Of a stretch of 64,000 nucleotides of DNA, positions 28,247-36,683 are shown one piece after another. Position 1 is the first letter of the stretch, and each line of letters starts with the position of its first letter. Origin of the DNA: DATMRF01 sp035566435 (GTDB taxonomy: Bacteria; Verrucomicrobiota; Verrucomicrobiia; Limisphaerales; UBA8199); contig DATMRF010000108.1 of assembly GCA_035566435.1 (NCBI GenBank), forward strand, positions 1-64,000, in the 5' to 3' direction. The notes beneath the pieces were generated by a model. It saw only the letters and a program-made list of their open reading frames with translations, was not told where the DNA came from and did not search any database. The translations under genes were made by a program, and so were the position numbers.

Positions 28247-29674
28247 ATGTTTAAATTCGATTCCGTCAGAAAGTCACTAACCCGCCGTCAATTCCTGCGG
28301 TATGCGGCCCTGGCCGCGGCCGGCGCCGCGACCCTCACCAGTTACTCTCAACCCCGGCCGCGAAGGTTGGGCGCGGGCGACAAGCTGCGTCTCGCCTGCG
28401 TCGGCGCCGGCGGCAAAGGTGAGAGCGACGTTCAGGACTGCGGCGGTGAGGAAATTGTCGCTTTGTGCGACGTCGATGAGGGTGTGGCCGCCAAATCCCG
28501 GCAGTCGTTTCCGAACGCGAAATTTTACTTTGACTGGCGCGAGATGCTCGAGAAAGAAGGGAAAAACATCGACGCGGTGACCGTTTCGACCCCCGATCAC
28601 CTGCACGCACTGGTGGCTTCGGCCGCGATCAAGATGGGCAAACACGTGTATTGCCAGAAGCCCCTGACACAGACCGTGTATGAAGCGCGGCACTTGCGCC
28701 AGTTGGCGAAGGAATACGGGGTGGTAACACAGATGGGGAACCAGGGCAGCTCCGAAGATGGCCTGCGCCGAGCGGTGGAAGTCGTCCAAGCAGGCATCAT
28801 CGGCCCTGTCAAACAGATCCATGTTTGGACCAACCGCCCGATTTGGCCCCAAGGCCTGCGGCGTCCGCCAGGCGAGGACCCGTTGCCGCCTAATTTCAAA
28901 TGGGATTTGTGGCTGGGCCCGGCTCCGGTTCGCCCTTACAAACATGACGTCTATAACCCGTTCAAGTGGCGCGGTTGGTTCGAATTTGGCACCGGTGCGC
29001 TGGGGGATATGGCTTGCCACACAGCCAACCTGCCCTTCCGCGCAGCCAAATTGGGTTATCCCCGGCTGGTTGAGCTGGTCGGTCATTCCGAGCTGAATCC
29101 GGACACTTACCCCAAAACCGCGAAGATTCGTTTCGTGTTTCCGCCGCGCGAGGGCCTGCCCGAAACTGAGTTCTTCTGGTATGACGGCAACCCTGAGGAC
29201 CAATCGGTCAAGCCGCTGCGCCCGCCGCAGGAAATCACGGCAAACATCAAAGAGTTGATGGAAAAGGTCCCTGACAGCGGCTGCCTATTGGTTGGCGAAA
29301 AGGGCGAGATTTTTTCCCCTGACGATTATGGCTCCCGCTTCTTCCTGAAGCTGAATGCAGAAAAGGACTTGGTGAACGGAACGGTTCACCAAGCGGCAAA
29401 GGCTGTGCCCGTGACGCTGCCGCGCAACCCGCACCAGGGCGATACAGATCTCCGCCAGCACCTGGAATGGATCGCCGCTTGCAAGGGTGGCCCCACGCCT
29501 TTCTCCAACTTCGACATCGCCGCCTACTTGACCGAGATCATCCTGTTGGGCTGCGTCGCCCTGCGGGTCGGCAAGAAACTCGAGTGGGATGGTCCGAACA
29601 TGCGCGCCGTTAACGCGCCCGAAGCGGCCCAATTCGTCAAGCGCCACTACCGCAGCGGCTTTGAGCTAGCCTGA
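28247..29674 (+). CDS. Tat-exported Gfo/Idh/MocA-family oxidoreductase (copy 2)
   Basis: 475 residues. Paralogue of the preceding gene, with shared long blocks (MGNQGS, DGLRRAVEVVQAG, WTNRPIWPQGL, PFSNFDIAAYLTEI-like end). Twin-arginine signal LTRRQFLRYAALAAAG. The nucleotide-binding region is ACVGAGGKGESD, and QKPLTQTVYEA gives the catalytic lysine block. Compared with copy 1 it lacks a 15-20 residue insertion after the WLGxAPxRP segment and has a longer loop before the KGEIFSPDD region. The 47-bp gap suggests an operon of two diverged duplicates with related substrates. Confidence 0.93.
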   Translation: MFKFDSVRKSLTRRQFLRYAALAAAGAATLTSYSQPRPRRLGAGDKLRLACVGAGGKGESDVQDCGGEEIVALCDVDEGVAAKSRQSFPNAKFYFDWREMLEKEGKNIDAVTVSTPDHLHALVASAAIKMGKHVYCQKPLTQTVYEARHLRQLAKEYGVVTQMGNQGSSEDGLRRAVEVVQAGIIGPVKQIHVWTNRPIWPQGLRRPPGEDPLPPNFKWDLWLGPAPVRPYKHDVYNPFKWRGWFEFGTGALGDMACHTANLPFRAAKLGYPRLVELVGHSELNPDTYPKTAKIRFVFPPREGLPETEFFWYDGNPEDQSVKPLRPPQEITANIKELMEKVPDSGCLLVGEKGEIFSPDDYGSRFFLKLNAEKDLVNGTVHQAAKAVPVTLPRNPHQGDTDLRQHLEWIAACKGGPTPFSNFDIAAYLTEIILLGCVALRVGKKLEWDGPNMRAVNAPEAAQFVKRHYRSGFELA

Positions 29675-29689
29675 ACTGTAAAGCGCGCC

Positions 29690-30448
29690 TTACCCGAGTG
29701 CCTCTGCAACCGCTGGGGGAAAAATCTCAGCCACATCCCCCTCGAGCCGCAGGGTAAGCTCTCGCGCGCCATCCTGCTCGGTTGGGCCGCGGTTGATGAT
29801 GGCGTAAGGCGCCCCACGTGTCGCGGCGACGAGGGGAATGCTCGCCGCCGGGTAAACTGATAACGTCGAGCCCAGCGCCATCGCCAGGTCGGCCTCCGAG
29901 GCCGCTGCCTGTGCGCGTCCGAGGTCCTCGTTCTGCAAGTTCTGCCCGAAACTAATCGTCGCAGGCTTGAGGAAGCCGCCGCATTCACAGAGGGGCGCGC
30001 GCCGCGTTTGGCGAAACGAGTCAAAATGAGGCTCGGGGTCCGAAAGCTTTCCGCAAGTCTGGCACTCGACCAGGTTGTTTGTGCCGTGCAGTTCCACCAA
30101 TTTGTCCGCGGAGGTGCCGGCGCGAGAATGGAGGCCGTCGATGTTTTGGGTCACAACGGCCCTCACCTTGCCCGCCCGCTCGAGGCGGACGATCGCGTCG
30201 TGGATGGCGTTGGGGCGCGCCGCGCGGAACGCCGGCCAGCCCTCCAGCTTGTAGTCCCAGTGCTCGACCCGGGCGGCTTCCGACCTCATGAAATCATGAT
30301 AATAGACTGGCTGGCGCCGTTTCCATACACCCTCAGGTCCTCGGAAATCAGGGATGCCGCTGCCGGTGGAAATGCCGGCCCCGGTGAACATGAGGATATT
30401 CCTTCCAGCCCGAAGCAGTTGAACCAGTTTTTGGCGGTCTGCGTCCAT
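29690..30448 (-). CDS. SIR2-family NAD-dependent protein deacylase
   Basis: About 252 residues. Removes acyl groups from lysine using NAD. GAGIS (23-27), the TQNIDGLH motif (100-107) and the catalytic H121 in ELHGTNN are present. The zinc module is C129-x2-C132 and C154-E-C156, so the second pair is CxC rather than CxxC. The frame is open upstream to 30871, but that part covers a repeat and the antisense of nnr; the ATG at 30448 is chosen. It is convergent with the oxidoreductase pair. Confidence 0.93.
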   Translation of the reverse strand: MDADRQKLVQLLRAGRNILMFTGAGISTGSGIPDFRGPEGVWKRRQPVYYHDFMRSEAARVEHWDYKLEGWPAFRAARPNAIHDAIVRLERAGKVRAVVTQNIDGLHSRAGTSADKLVELHGTNNLVECQTCGKLSDPEPHFDSFRQTRRAPLCECGGFLKPATISFGQNLQNEDLGRAQAAASEADLAMALGSTLSVYPAASIPLVAATRGAPYAIINRGPTEQDGARELTLRLEGDVAEIFPPAVAEALG

Positions 30449-30536
30449 AAAGAGATTCTCACCCGAATGACCGCCGCTACAAACAAAAAACCTGCCGGAT
30501 CCGCCAAATGCTGATTTGAGAAGCACGAGCCCAGAG

Positions 30537-30608
30537 GCGGGGACGACGACGTTCCCACATCTCCTAAATGGTTCACGTGCGTTCGGGGACGTGGGTGTCC
30601 CTGCCCCG
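30537..30608. repeat. paired inverted palindromes, family B (diverged)
   Basis: A diverged unit GGCGGGGACGACGACGTTCC (30537-30556) faces CGGGGACGTGGGTGTCCCTG plus CCCCG (30584-30608). The third site in the window with the two-facing-units layout. It lies between the divergent sirtuin and nnr genes. Confidence 0.75.
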
Positions 30609-30668
30609 TCCATCTCTCCGGCTGGAAATCGTTTTGTCGCGCCGGTGGTCCTTGTGTAACCTCTGCCC

Positions 30669-32102
30669 ATGCCGCTGCCGGTGATTACGATTGCGCAGAT
30701 GCGCGAATGGGAAAAGGCGACTTGGGCCACGGGCCAAACGGAGGCAGAGGTTATTCGTCGCGTTGGCACCTCGGTTGCGCAATGCGCGCTGAGGCTAACG
30801 GGAGCACGCGATCTCGTGCTGATCCTGGCCGGCAAAGGGCATAACGGCGAGGATGCCCGCTGCGCCCGCACGGCGCTGGCGGAGCGACGGGTAGAGGTGC
30901 TGGATGTGGCTGACCCGGAGGCGGATTTACGCCGGCTGGATCAGTTGTTTTCCTTGCGGCCCGCACTGGTCATCGATGGCCTGTTTGGAATTGGTATTAA
31001 TCGCCAGCTTAGTCCGCAATGGCTCACGTTCATCGAACGCGTGAATGGCGCACGCGCCAAAATCCTTGCAGTTGACGTGCCCTCAGGGCTCGATGCGGAC
31101 ACGGGTCAGCCACACGGTGCGGCGCTTAGGGCGACCGTGACGCTCACGGTCGGAGCGCCTAAAATCGGGCTGATTCAGGAACCGGCCTGGCCGTTCGTCG
31201 GGCGGCTCGAGGTCGCGAATGATATCGGCCTGGTCCCCTGCCCCTTTAACGGTGAAGTACAGTGGACGTCGCCAGAGGATCTCAACGGTTTTCCGCCGCC
31301 CCGGCCCGTGGGCACACACAAGGGAAGTTACGGCCACGTCTCAATCATCGCCGGGAGCCTTGGCTACCACGGAGCGGCGGTGTTGGCGGCGCGCGCGGCC
31401 CAACGTGCCCAACCCGGCCTTATCACCCTCTATACCGTCGAGCAGGCATACCCGGCAGTCGCCTCGCAATTGCAGGCGGTAATGGTCTCACCCTGGCGCC
31501 CTGAGACAGACGTGCACGGGGCGAGTGCCGTGTTGGCGGGTCCTGGCCTGGCGGCGGACGATGTGCCAGAACCGTTGAAAGCATTCGTGCGGGAACTCTG
31601 GCTCAGCTCTCCTTTGCCAGTTATTGCCGATGCCAGCGCCCTCGACTGGCTGCCGCCGCGCGCAGTGGCCGGCGGTGCGCTGCGAGTGATCACTCCGCAC
31701 CCGGGAGAGGCGGCGCGACTGTTGGGCACAACTCCCCAACGGGTCCAGGCAAATCGCTTGGAGGCTTTGCGCGTTCTTTCCGGCCGATTTGGCAACGCCT
31801 GGGTGGTGCTGAAAGGTCATCAGACCATCGTTGGCAGAAGCAGGGGCGAAATATATGTGAATCCCTCCGGCAATCCGCACCTGGCGCAGGGGGGCAGCGG
31901 CGACGTGCTCGCAGGGTTCATTGCCGGCTTGTTGGCGCAACCGGCTCTCCGCGGAGAACCTCTGTTGGCCATACGCTATGCCGTTTGGCAACACGGAGCG
32001 ACAGCGGACAGCCTGCAACGAACGCGGCAAAACTGGGTGGTGGAAGACCTGGTCCAGAACCTCGGCAACCCGCACGGGCCCACGTGTACACCATCCGCCT
32101 GA
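30669..32102 (+). CDS. nnr: bifunctional NAD(P)H-hydrate epimerase / ADP-dependent dehydratase
   Basis: 477 residues. Repairs damaged NAD(P)HX: the N-terminal YjeF_N domain (about 1-205) epimerises, and the C-terminal kinase-like domain (about 215-475) dehydrates using ADP. Visible motifs: GKGHNGEDARCAR, DGLFGIG and AVDVPSGLDADTG in the N-domain; GSYGHVSIIAG, PHPGEAARLLG and NPHLAQGGSGDVLAGF in the C-domain. In the N-terminal motif the usual GxGNNGGDG is GKGHNGEDA. It is the divergent neighbour of the sirtuin. Confidence 0.96.
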   Translation: MPLPVITIAQMREWEKATWATGQTEAEVIRRVGTSVAQCALRLTGARDLVLILAGKGHNGEDARCARTALAERRVEVLDVADPEADLRRLDQLFSLRPALVIDGLFGIGINRQLSPQWLTFIERVNGARAKILAVDVPSGLDADTGQPHGAALRATVTLTVGAPKIGLIQEPAWPFVGRLEVANDIGLVPCPFNGEVQWTSPEDLNGFPPPRPVGTHKGSYGHVSIIAGSLGYHGAAVLAARAAQRAQPGLITLYTVEQAYPAVASQLQAVMVSPWRPETDVHGASAVLAGPGLAADDVPEPLKAFVRELWLSSPLPVIADASALDWLPPRAVAGGALRVITPHPGEAARLLGTTPQRVQANRLEALRVLSGRFGNAWVVLKGHQTIVGRSRGEIYVNPSGNPHLAQGGSGDVLAGFIAGLLAQPALRGEPLLAIRYAVWQHGATADSLQRTRQNWVVEDLVQNLGNPHGPTCTPSA

Positions 32103-32119
32103 CATCGAGTGTTCGAGCG

Positions 32120-32175
32120 CCCCATCATCCCATTACTCCAGGACTCCATCACTCCAATAACCCATTCTCCTTCCG
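32120..32175 (+). repeat. octanucleotide array, CTCCATCA type
   Basis: Seven consecutive 8-nt units: CCCCATCA, TCCCATTA, CTCCAGGA, CTCCATCA, CTCCAATA, ACCCATTC and TCCTTCCG. It lies just after the nnr stop and before the membrane-protein gene. The same unit type occurs at 24685-24792 and 42604-42635. Confidence 0.85.
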
Positions 32176-32237
32176 CATTCGGTCGCCTGTCATTTTCTTA
32201 TTCCTTTAGACAGATTCATTTGTTATCCCATATCGCC

Positions 32238-33203
32238 GTGCGTACTCGATACCTCATCATCGGTTGTTTGCTTTGCGGCCTGCTGGCAGGCCGCGTCTGT
32301 GCCGAGGCCTACAAGCTCACCACCGGCGAGACCCTCAACGGCGAGGTGCTGGCCGCTTCCGCTAACGACCAGGGTGTGCAAGTCAAGATCGGCGAGGGCC
32401 AGTACCAAAAGGTGCCATGGGCCAGTTTCTCCCAGGACGACCTCAAGACGTTCGCGAAAAACCAGCGGATGGAACCGTTCGTGCAGCCTTTCATCGAACC
32501 CAACCCGGAAGAAAAGATCAAGAGAACCGAGGTGGACATTAAGCAACCCCAACGTTGGGAGCGGCCGCCGCGCCAGTCCTTGCTCGGCGCGATGTTCTCT
32601 TCGATCGTCGGGTTGTTTGCGTTGCTGTTGGTTTACGGGGCGACCATCTATGCGGGATACGAGGTAGCGATCTTCCGGGCGCAGCCGCCACTCTTGGTCG
32701 CCGGCCTTTCGGCTATCCCGGGTCTCGGCATTCTTGCGCCCATCATTTTCCTCTCGATGCCCACCCGGCTCAAAGGAGGCGCACAGGCAGCGGATACAGC
32801 CCAAGCGGCGGCTCCCCAAGCGGCCGCTCCTGTCCAGGAAGAAGTCAATCCGATGCATGCGGACGGAGCCGCGCACCCCGGTGCGCTGAAGCTCCACACG
32901 GACGCGGAGGAAGCCAAACCCGCGCACCCCGAAACCATCACCTTCCAACGGGGGCAATTCACCTTCAACCGCCGATTTTTCGAAACCAAATTCGCCGCGT
33001 TCTTTGGCGTGATCCGCCGCGACAAGGAAAAGGATTTGGTGCTCGTAATAAAATCCTCACGCGGCGAATTTATTGGGCAGCGCATCAGCCGTATTGCCGC
33101 CAGCGACCTGCATCTACAGGTGCAACACGGCCATGCGACCGAGGAAATGTTGATTCCATTCCAGGAAATCCAGGAAATCCGGCTGAAGCACAAGGATGCT
33201 TAA
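32238..33203 (+). CDS. hypothetical membrane protein
   Basis: About 321 residues from the GTG at 32238 (alternative TTG at 32220). A signal peptide (LIIGCLLCGLLAGRVCAEA) leads to a short beta domain with KLTTGETLNGEVL and YQKVPWASFSQDDL, resembling small SHD1-like repeats. Two membrane helices follow (ATIYAGYEVAIF region; LSAIPGLGILAPIIFLSM), then an Ala-rich linker and a beta-rich cytoplasmic tail ending in LKHKDA. The frame is open from 32109, but the extra part is the octamer array. Its last 4 bp overlap the convergent barrier/RDD gene. The function is unknown. Confidence 0.65.
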   Translation: MRTRYLIIGCLLCGLLAGRVCAEAYKLTTGETLNGEVLAASANDQGVQVKIGEGQYQKVPWASFSQDDLKTFAKNQRMEPFVQPFIEPNPEEKIKRTEVDIKQPQRWERPPRQSLLGAMFSSIVGLFALLLVYGATIYAGYEVAIFRAQPPLLVAGLSAIPGLGILAPIIFLSMPTRLKGGAQAADTAQAAAPQAAAPVQEEVNPMHADGAAHPGALKLHTDAEEAKPAHPETITFQRGQFTFNRRFFETKFAAFFGVIRRDKEKDLVLVIKSSRGEFIGQRISRIAASDLHLQVQHGHATEEMLIPFQEIQEIRLKHKDA

Positions 33204-34807
33204 AGACAAACGAGCGGCGTCCCGCGCGGCAGCTTGAGGACCACCGTGCCGGCGATTTTATCGTGCCAGCCCTGCTTCTCGGCGTCCCAGGCGATCCACA
33301 GGAACCCCAGGAACAGCACCACGATGGAGAATGCAGCCGCCAGGGCACGGACCAGCGCCACGGCGAAAGTGACTGGTTGGCCGTCCATCCGCACGACCTT
33401 CAGCCCGAGCACGATTCCGCCAATGGTAGTCCCCTTCCACGCCCACATGCCGGTGAAATACGCAAGTGCAATCAGAAATCCAAGTGGCTGGTGATGGACG
33501 ATGCTTCCCAGGATGCTTACCAGCAGGATGTCGAGGAAGCCAGCGCCCATTCTTTCCCAAAACCCCACTCTCGGATAAGATAGGGTTTCTGGTAAGATTG
33601 GCGGCGCAGACGGCATCGTCGCGGTGGCCGCCGAAGGTCCCGCTGCTCCGCTCCAGGTCGCCTCTGGCCCACTTGCTGCGGTCATCCCCATTCCCCCTCC
33701 CGCGCAGGTGGGGATAGGTGCTGTCGTACCAGGCGGTGGACCCGAGGGCTTTGGCGGCAGTTCCTTTCGCAGGCCGCCAAATGCTGCTGTCACCGCGGCA
33801 CCCAAGCCCCACACGCTCATGATGCCGAAGGTAAGCAAGCCCAGGACAGGCACGAGGTAAAGCAGGACGATAATCGCTGTGCCGATGACGAGAGCCACCA
33901 GGCCGTTCTGCAAACCTTCGGCGCCAAACTGGCGGCCCACCTTAAAACCGAGCCATTCCAGGACGGCTACTTTGCCCACAACCGCTCCCAGCACAAGTGC
34001 GGCCAGGATAAACGGCACCACCAGCAGGCCAATACCGGTAGCCGCAAGAATGACAATAACAAGAGGCAGCAATAGCTTAGCCAGCAGGCCCATGAGAAAG
34101 GTGGTGGCTGGACGCCGGGTCAATTCGCTGACACAAGCTTCGACGGGCCTCGGGAACACTGCCGCAATGAGCAGATAGAGCAGGAGCACCACCGCGGCCA
34201 CCCCCCACACCCAGCCGACCTGGAGTGAGAGCGGGCGCAGTTTGAGCACGCACTGCACAAACCATTTCTTCAGCCACGCCGGAAAATCTACTGTCACCGG
34301 TTTCCCGCCAATGCTTGCCGTGGAAGCAGCATCGACCTTGCCCCCGACTGCCACGGCCTCCTCATGAATTTTACCGCCGGGTCCTACTCTGAGGTCGCCC
34401 AGAACCGCCACGGCGGCCTCACCGACTTCACCGTCGATATCCAAATCACCCCAGATCGCCACCGCTGCTTCCTGCACCTTGCCATGGATCTTCGCCGAAC
34501 CGCCAATCACGACGACGCTTTCGGCAGTATCGCCCGCCTTAAGTTCCACGTCGTGGCCTATGGATATAAGTGGCCCTCGGTCGAGACCACGCGAGCCCTG
34601 GTCTTCTGCCGGGTTGGCATTCGTGCCGGCAGCCGAAGGCGCGTTGGTGCCCTGGTCGGCAGCTTCTGCCACGACCCCGCCCGGGCTGTTGACGTTCGTG
34701 CCAGCCGCTGAAGCGGCTGGGGGCTCCTGCGCAAGGACCGTTGCGTGAAACCAAATCCCGCTGGCTAACGCCAGCAGAGCTAATAGTGTTCGTTTAGGTT
34801 CTTTCAT
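33200..34807 (-). CDS. barrier-repeat plus RDD-domain membrane protein
   Basis: 535 residues. A signal peptide (ends near AQE, residue 28), a low-complexity linker with repeated SAAGTNxN, then a bactofilin-like repeat region (about 92-170: GGSAKIHGKV, WGDLDIDGEV, LGDLRVGPGG) predicted to form a short beta-helix. At least four membrane helices follow (about 195-350), then a Pro/Ala-rich linker and a C-terminal RDD domain (about 425-535) with further helices. It is preceded by anti-sigma-like and sigma-factor genes on the same strand. It is probably the effector of an envelope response, an inference from context. Confidence 0.8.
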   Translation of the reverse strand: MKEPKRTLLALLALASGIWFHATVLAQEPPAASAAGTNVNSPGGVVAEAADQGTNAPSAAGTNANPAEDQGSRGLDRGPLISIGHDVELKAGDTAESVVVIGGSAKIHGKVQEAAVAIWGDLDIDGEVGEAAVAVLGDLRVGPGGKIHEEAVAVGGKVDAASTASIGGKPVTVDFPAWLKKWFVQCVLKLRPLSLQVGWVWGVAAVVLLLYLLIAAVFPRPVEACVSELTRRPATTFLMGLLAKLLLPLVIVILAATGIGLLVVPFILAALVLGAVVGKVAVLEWLGFKVGRQFGAEGLQNGLVALVIGTAIIVLLYLVPVLGLLTFGIMSVWGLGAAVTAAFGGLRKELPPKPSGPPPGTTAPIPTCAGGGMGMTAASGPEATWSGAAGPSAATATMPSAPPILPETLSYPRVGFWERMGAGFLDILLVSILGSIVHHQPLGFLIALAYFTGMWAWKGTTIGGIVLGLKVVRMDGQPVTFAVALVRALAAAFSIVVLFLGFLWIAWDAEKQGWHDKIAGTVVLKLPRGTPLVCL

Positions 34808-34819
34808 AAATGGATTTCG

Positions 34820-35284
34820 CTAGCGGCGCGCGAGCGCGAGGCGCACGCACGCCGTGCCTAGGCCCAGGCACATGGCCCAAGCCAGCGCTACCGCCGCGAG
34901 GCAGCCGATCAGGAATCCTCGACCCAACTGCTGGACCGCGTGTGCGAGCGTGCCGATTAATGTATTCAAAGCGTTCCACAGCGTCGTTAGCCCGGCGAAC
35001 CAGCCCGCCGCCTGGTGGGTCGCTGCCGAATAACTCTCGGTGTCGGGAATCTTCCAGACCCCTAGACAAAGCGCCGCAAAGAAGACAGTCAGCAGTAATA
35101 GCGAGGCGGCACGCGCCGGCTCGGGCCAGGCCTGCCATGACTGCCGGTACCACGGCAGCCGGTCGCGCGCCTCAATTGCTGCCATCACGCGCCGCATCAG
35201 AGTGGAGGGTGCCCGTAGCTCTGGCAGGCTCTTCAACTCCAGGTCGAGTTCCGCCGCCAACTTCGTTTCGTTTTCAGAATTCAT
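34820..35284 (-). CDS. membrane anti-sigma-factor-like protein
   Basis: 154 residues. The N-terminal ~80 residues are soluble and helical (LELKSLPELRAPSTLMRRVMAAIEAR), followed by a membrane helix (about 85-100) and a second (about 123-145). It sits between an ECF sigma factor and the barrier/RDD gene, 12 bp before the latter. It lacks the HxxxCxxC zinc motif of ZAS anti-sigma factors, so its role is inferred from position and topology. Regulated proteolysis or direct sequestering of the sigma factor is possible. Confidence 0.6.
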   Translation of the reverse strand: MNSENETKLAAELDLELKSLPELRAPSTLMRRVMAAIEARDRLPWYRQSWQAWPEPARAASLLLLTVFFAALCLGVWKIPDTESYSAATHQAAGWFAGLTTLWNALNTLIGTLAHAVQQLGRGFLIGCLAAVALAWAMCLGLGTACVRLALARR

Positions 35285-35304
35285 TGCTTCAACATCCCGG
35301 CCGC

Positions 35305-35344
35305 GTTTTGACTTTCTAACGTTTCGACGTCTTAACGATTCAAC
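35305..35344 (+). repeat. octanucleotide array between sigma and anti-sigma genes
   Basis: Five units of 8 nt: GTTTTGAC, TTTCTAAC, GTTTCGAC, GTCTTAAC and GATTCAAC, all ending in AC. The last base belongs to the sigma-factor stop codon. The array fills most of the 59-bp gap between two genes of one operon. Confidence 0.8.
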
Positions 35345-35886
35345 TAAACCACTTCGCTGAGCTGGCCCTGCAAGCGTTTGCGCAGTGCCTCGCGCCCGCG
35401 GAAAATGTCCGTCTTTACCTTGCCAAGTGATATCTTCAGCTTCGCGGCTATTTCCTCGTAACGCAGTCCTTCCAGGTGGTACAGCACCAGCGGCACGCGT
35501 TGCGTCGCAGGCAGCTTGTGCAACGCTTGCTCGACGACCTGCCGCCGGTCCGCTTGCTCCAACTCTGCCCCGACGTCGTCGGGCGCTGCAAACTCGACTG
35601 GTTCGGCCTCATCCTCGCCGCTCCCGCTGAACAATTCCGAAAAGAAAGTCCAGCGCGCCCGGTAGCGTGAGAGGTGATTCAAGCAGAGGTTGGTCGCGAC
35701 GGTCTTGAGCCATCCACCGGCGGTGGGGCTTTCCCGCAGGTCGCTGAAGTGCTCGTAGGCTCTCAGAAAGACTTCCTGGGCGACATCTTCGGATTCCGTT
35801 GGATTGGCGAGCAAACGCATGGCTGTGCTAAATACCATGTTCTGGTACCTCTGCATGAACGCCTCGAACTGTTGTGCGTCTGACAT
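35344..35886 (-). CDS. ECF-type RNA polymerase sigma factor
   Basis: 180 residues. Region 2 (YQNMVFSTAMRLLANPTESEDVAQEVFLRAYEHF, in part) and region 4 (LPATQRVPLVLYHLEG then LRYEEIAAKLKISLGKVKTDI) are complete; there is no region 1 or 3. It directs transcription of an envelope-related regulon, probably including its own operon. Followed on the same strand by the membrane anti-sigma-like gene and the barrier/RDD gene. Confidence 0.94.
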   Translation of the reverse strand: MSDAQQFEAFMQRYQNMVFSTAMRLLANPTESEDVAQEVFLRAYEHFSDLRESPTAGGWLKTVATNLCLNHLSRYRARWTFFSELFSGSGEDEAEPVEFAAPDDVGAELEQADRRQVVEQALHKLPATQRVPLVLYHLEGLRYEEIAAKLKISLGKVKTDIFRGREALRKRLQGQLSEVV

Positions 35887-35989
35887 TGATGGTCCGCACG
35901 TGCTCGGGGAGGAGTCTACGCCCGAATGGCTGCTGAAAGCAAAACTCTTGCATAAACGAAATAGATGGAAAGCTGACCGCGCATACGCG

Positions 35990-36328
35990 TTATTGGATCA
36001 GCCGCCCGACTCCAGCGCCAAACAGCGCCCAGTTCTGAACCAAATCCACCAGGCAGGAAAAGCCATACGCGACCCCAATCGCCGCGGCCAACGCAAGCAA
36101 GGCCATGAGAAATTTCTCGCCGGGAAGGCTGTGGTACGGGTGTATCCTTAGGGTAACCGGTTTGGCCGAGCGCCGGATTTCGATGGCCTGGACCTGCGGC
36201 GACTTCGGCACCGGCAGCCAGGCAACCGGGGCCCGCCTGCGGGGCGCCGTTGGTTCGCTGAGCGAGAAAGTCCGCCCAACCCCGAGGGAGGTTGTGTCCA
36301 TTTCCGCGTGAATTGAAATCGTATTCAT
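35990..36328 (-). CDS. small single-helix membrane protein
   Basis: About 112 residues from the ATG at 36328 (MNTISIHAEMDTTS). The N-terminal half is hydrophilic and basic (PTAPRRRAPVAWLPVPKS). One hydrophobic helix follows near residues 74-92 (MALLALAAAIGVAYGFSCLV). Upstream the frame is open to 36499 but not gene-like. It lies 103 bp before the sigma-factor start, on the same strand. Not recognised. Confidence 0.5.
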   Translation of the reverse strand: MNTISIHAEMDTTSLGVGRTFSLSEPTAPRRRAPVAWLPVPKSPQVQAIEIRRSAKPVTLRIHPYHSLPGEKFLMALLALAAAIGVAYGFSCLVDLVQNWALFGAGVGRLIQ

Positions 36329-36683
36329 AATGTCGTTCTGATTCCAATACCCGGGAGGGGCTCGGTTTGTTTCAGGAGATTTTTTGGCTACCGCGTCCAG
36401 GCTCAGCCCGACTTTGCCAACTGGAGCGACCTGGCGAGTTTTATCAGCACAAACTGCAGGACGCAGTTCATCGACCGCACCTCGAACAGCTCTGCCCAAA
36501 GGTTCTACCGGCTAAGCCCACCCCAAGAACCAGCCGATTTCAATACCCTCAGCCCGGAGAGTTCATACCCCGTGCGAGATGTGAACAGCCGGGTGCGCCG
36601 GCATGTTGCCAGCCTAGCCAGTCCGAAGAAAGCAAGCCGGCAACATGCCGGAGCTCCGCCCTGGCAGGTATGAAATATCCGGT
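36329..36683. other. intergenic region with a ~135-bp dispersed element
   Basis: Its right half is the family D element (36541-36679). The left part shows nothing recognisable. Small open frames across it are inconsistent with coding. Confidence 0.5.
36541..36679 (-). repeat. dispersed ~135-bp palindromic element, family D (copy 1)
   Basis: Read on the minus strand it matches 62896-63030 over about 135 bp: CATACCTGCCA, GGCGGAGC, TTGCCGG, GGCAACATG and ACGGGGT occur in the same order and spacing. Internally GGCATGTTGCC and GGCAACATGCC form an inverted repeat. It ends 5 bp after the DGQHR gene stop codon. MITE- or REP-like; no transposase is nearby. Confidence 0.8.
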
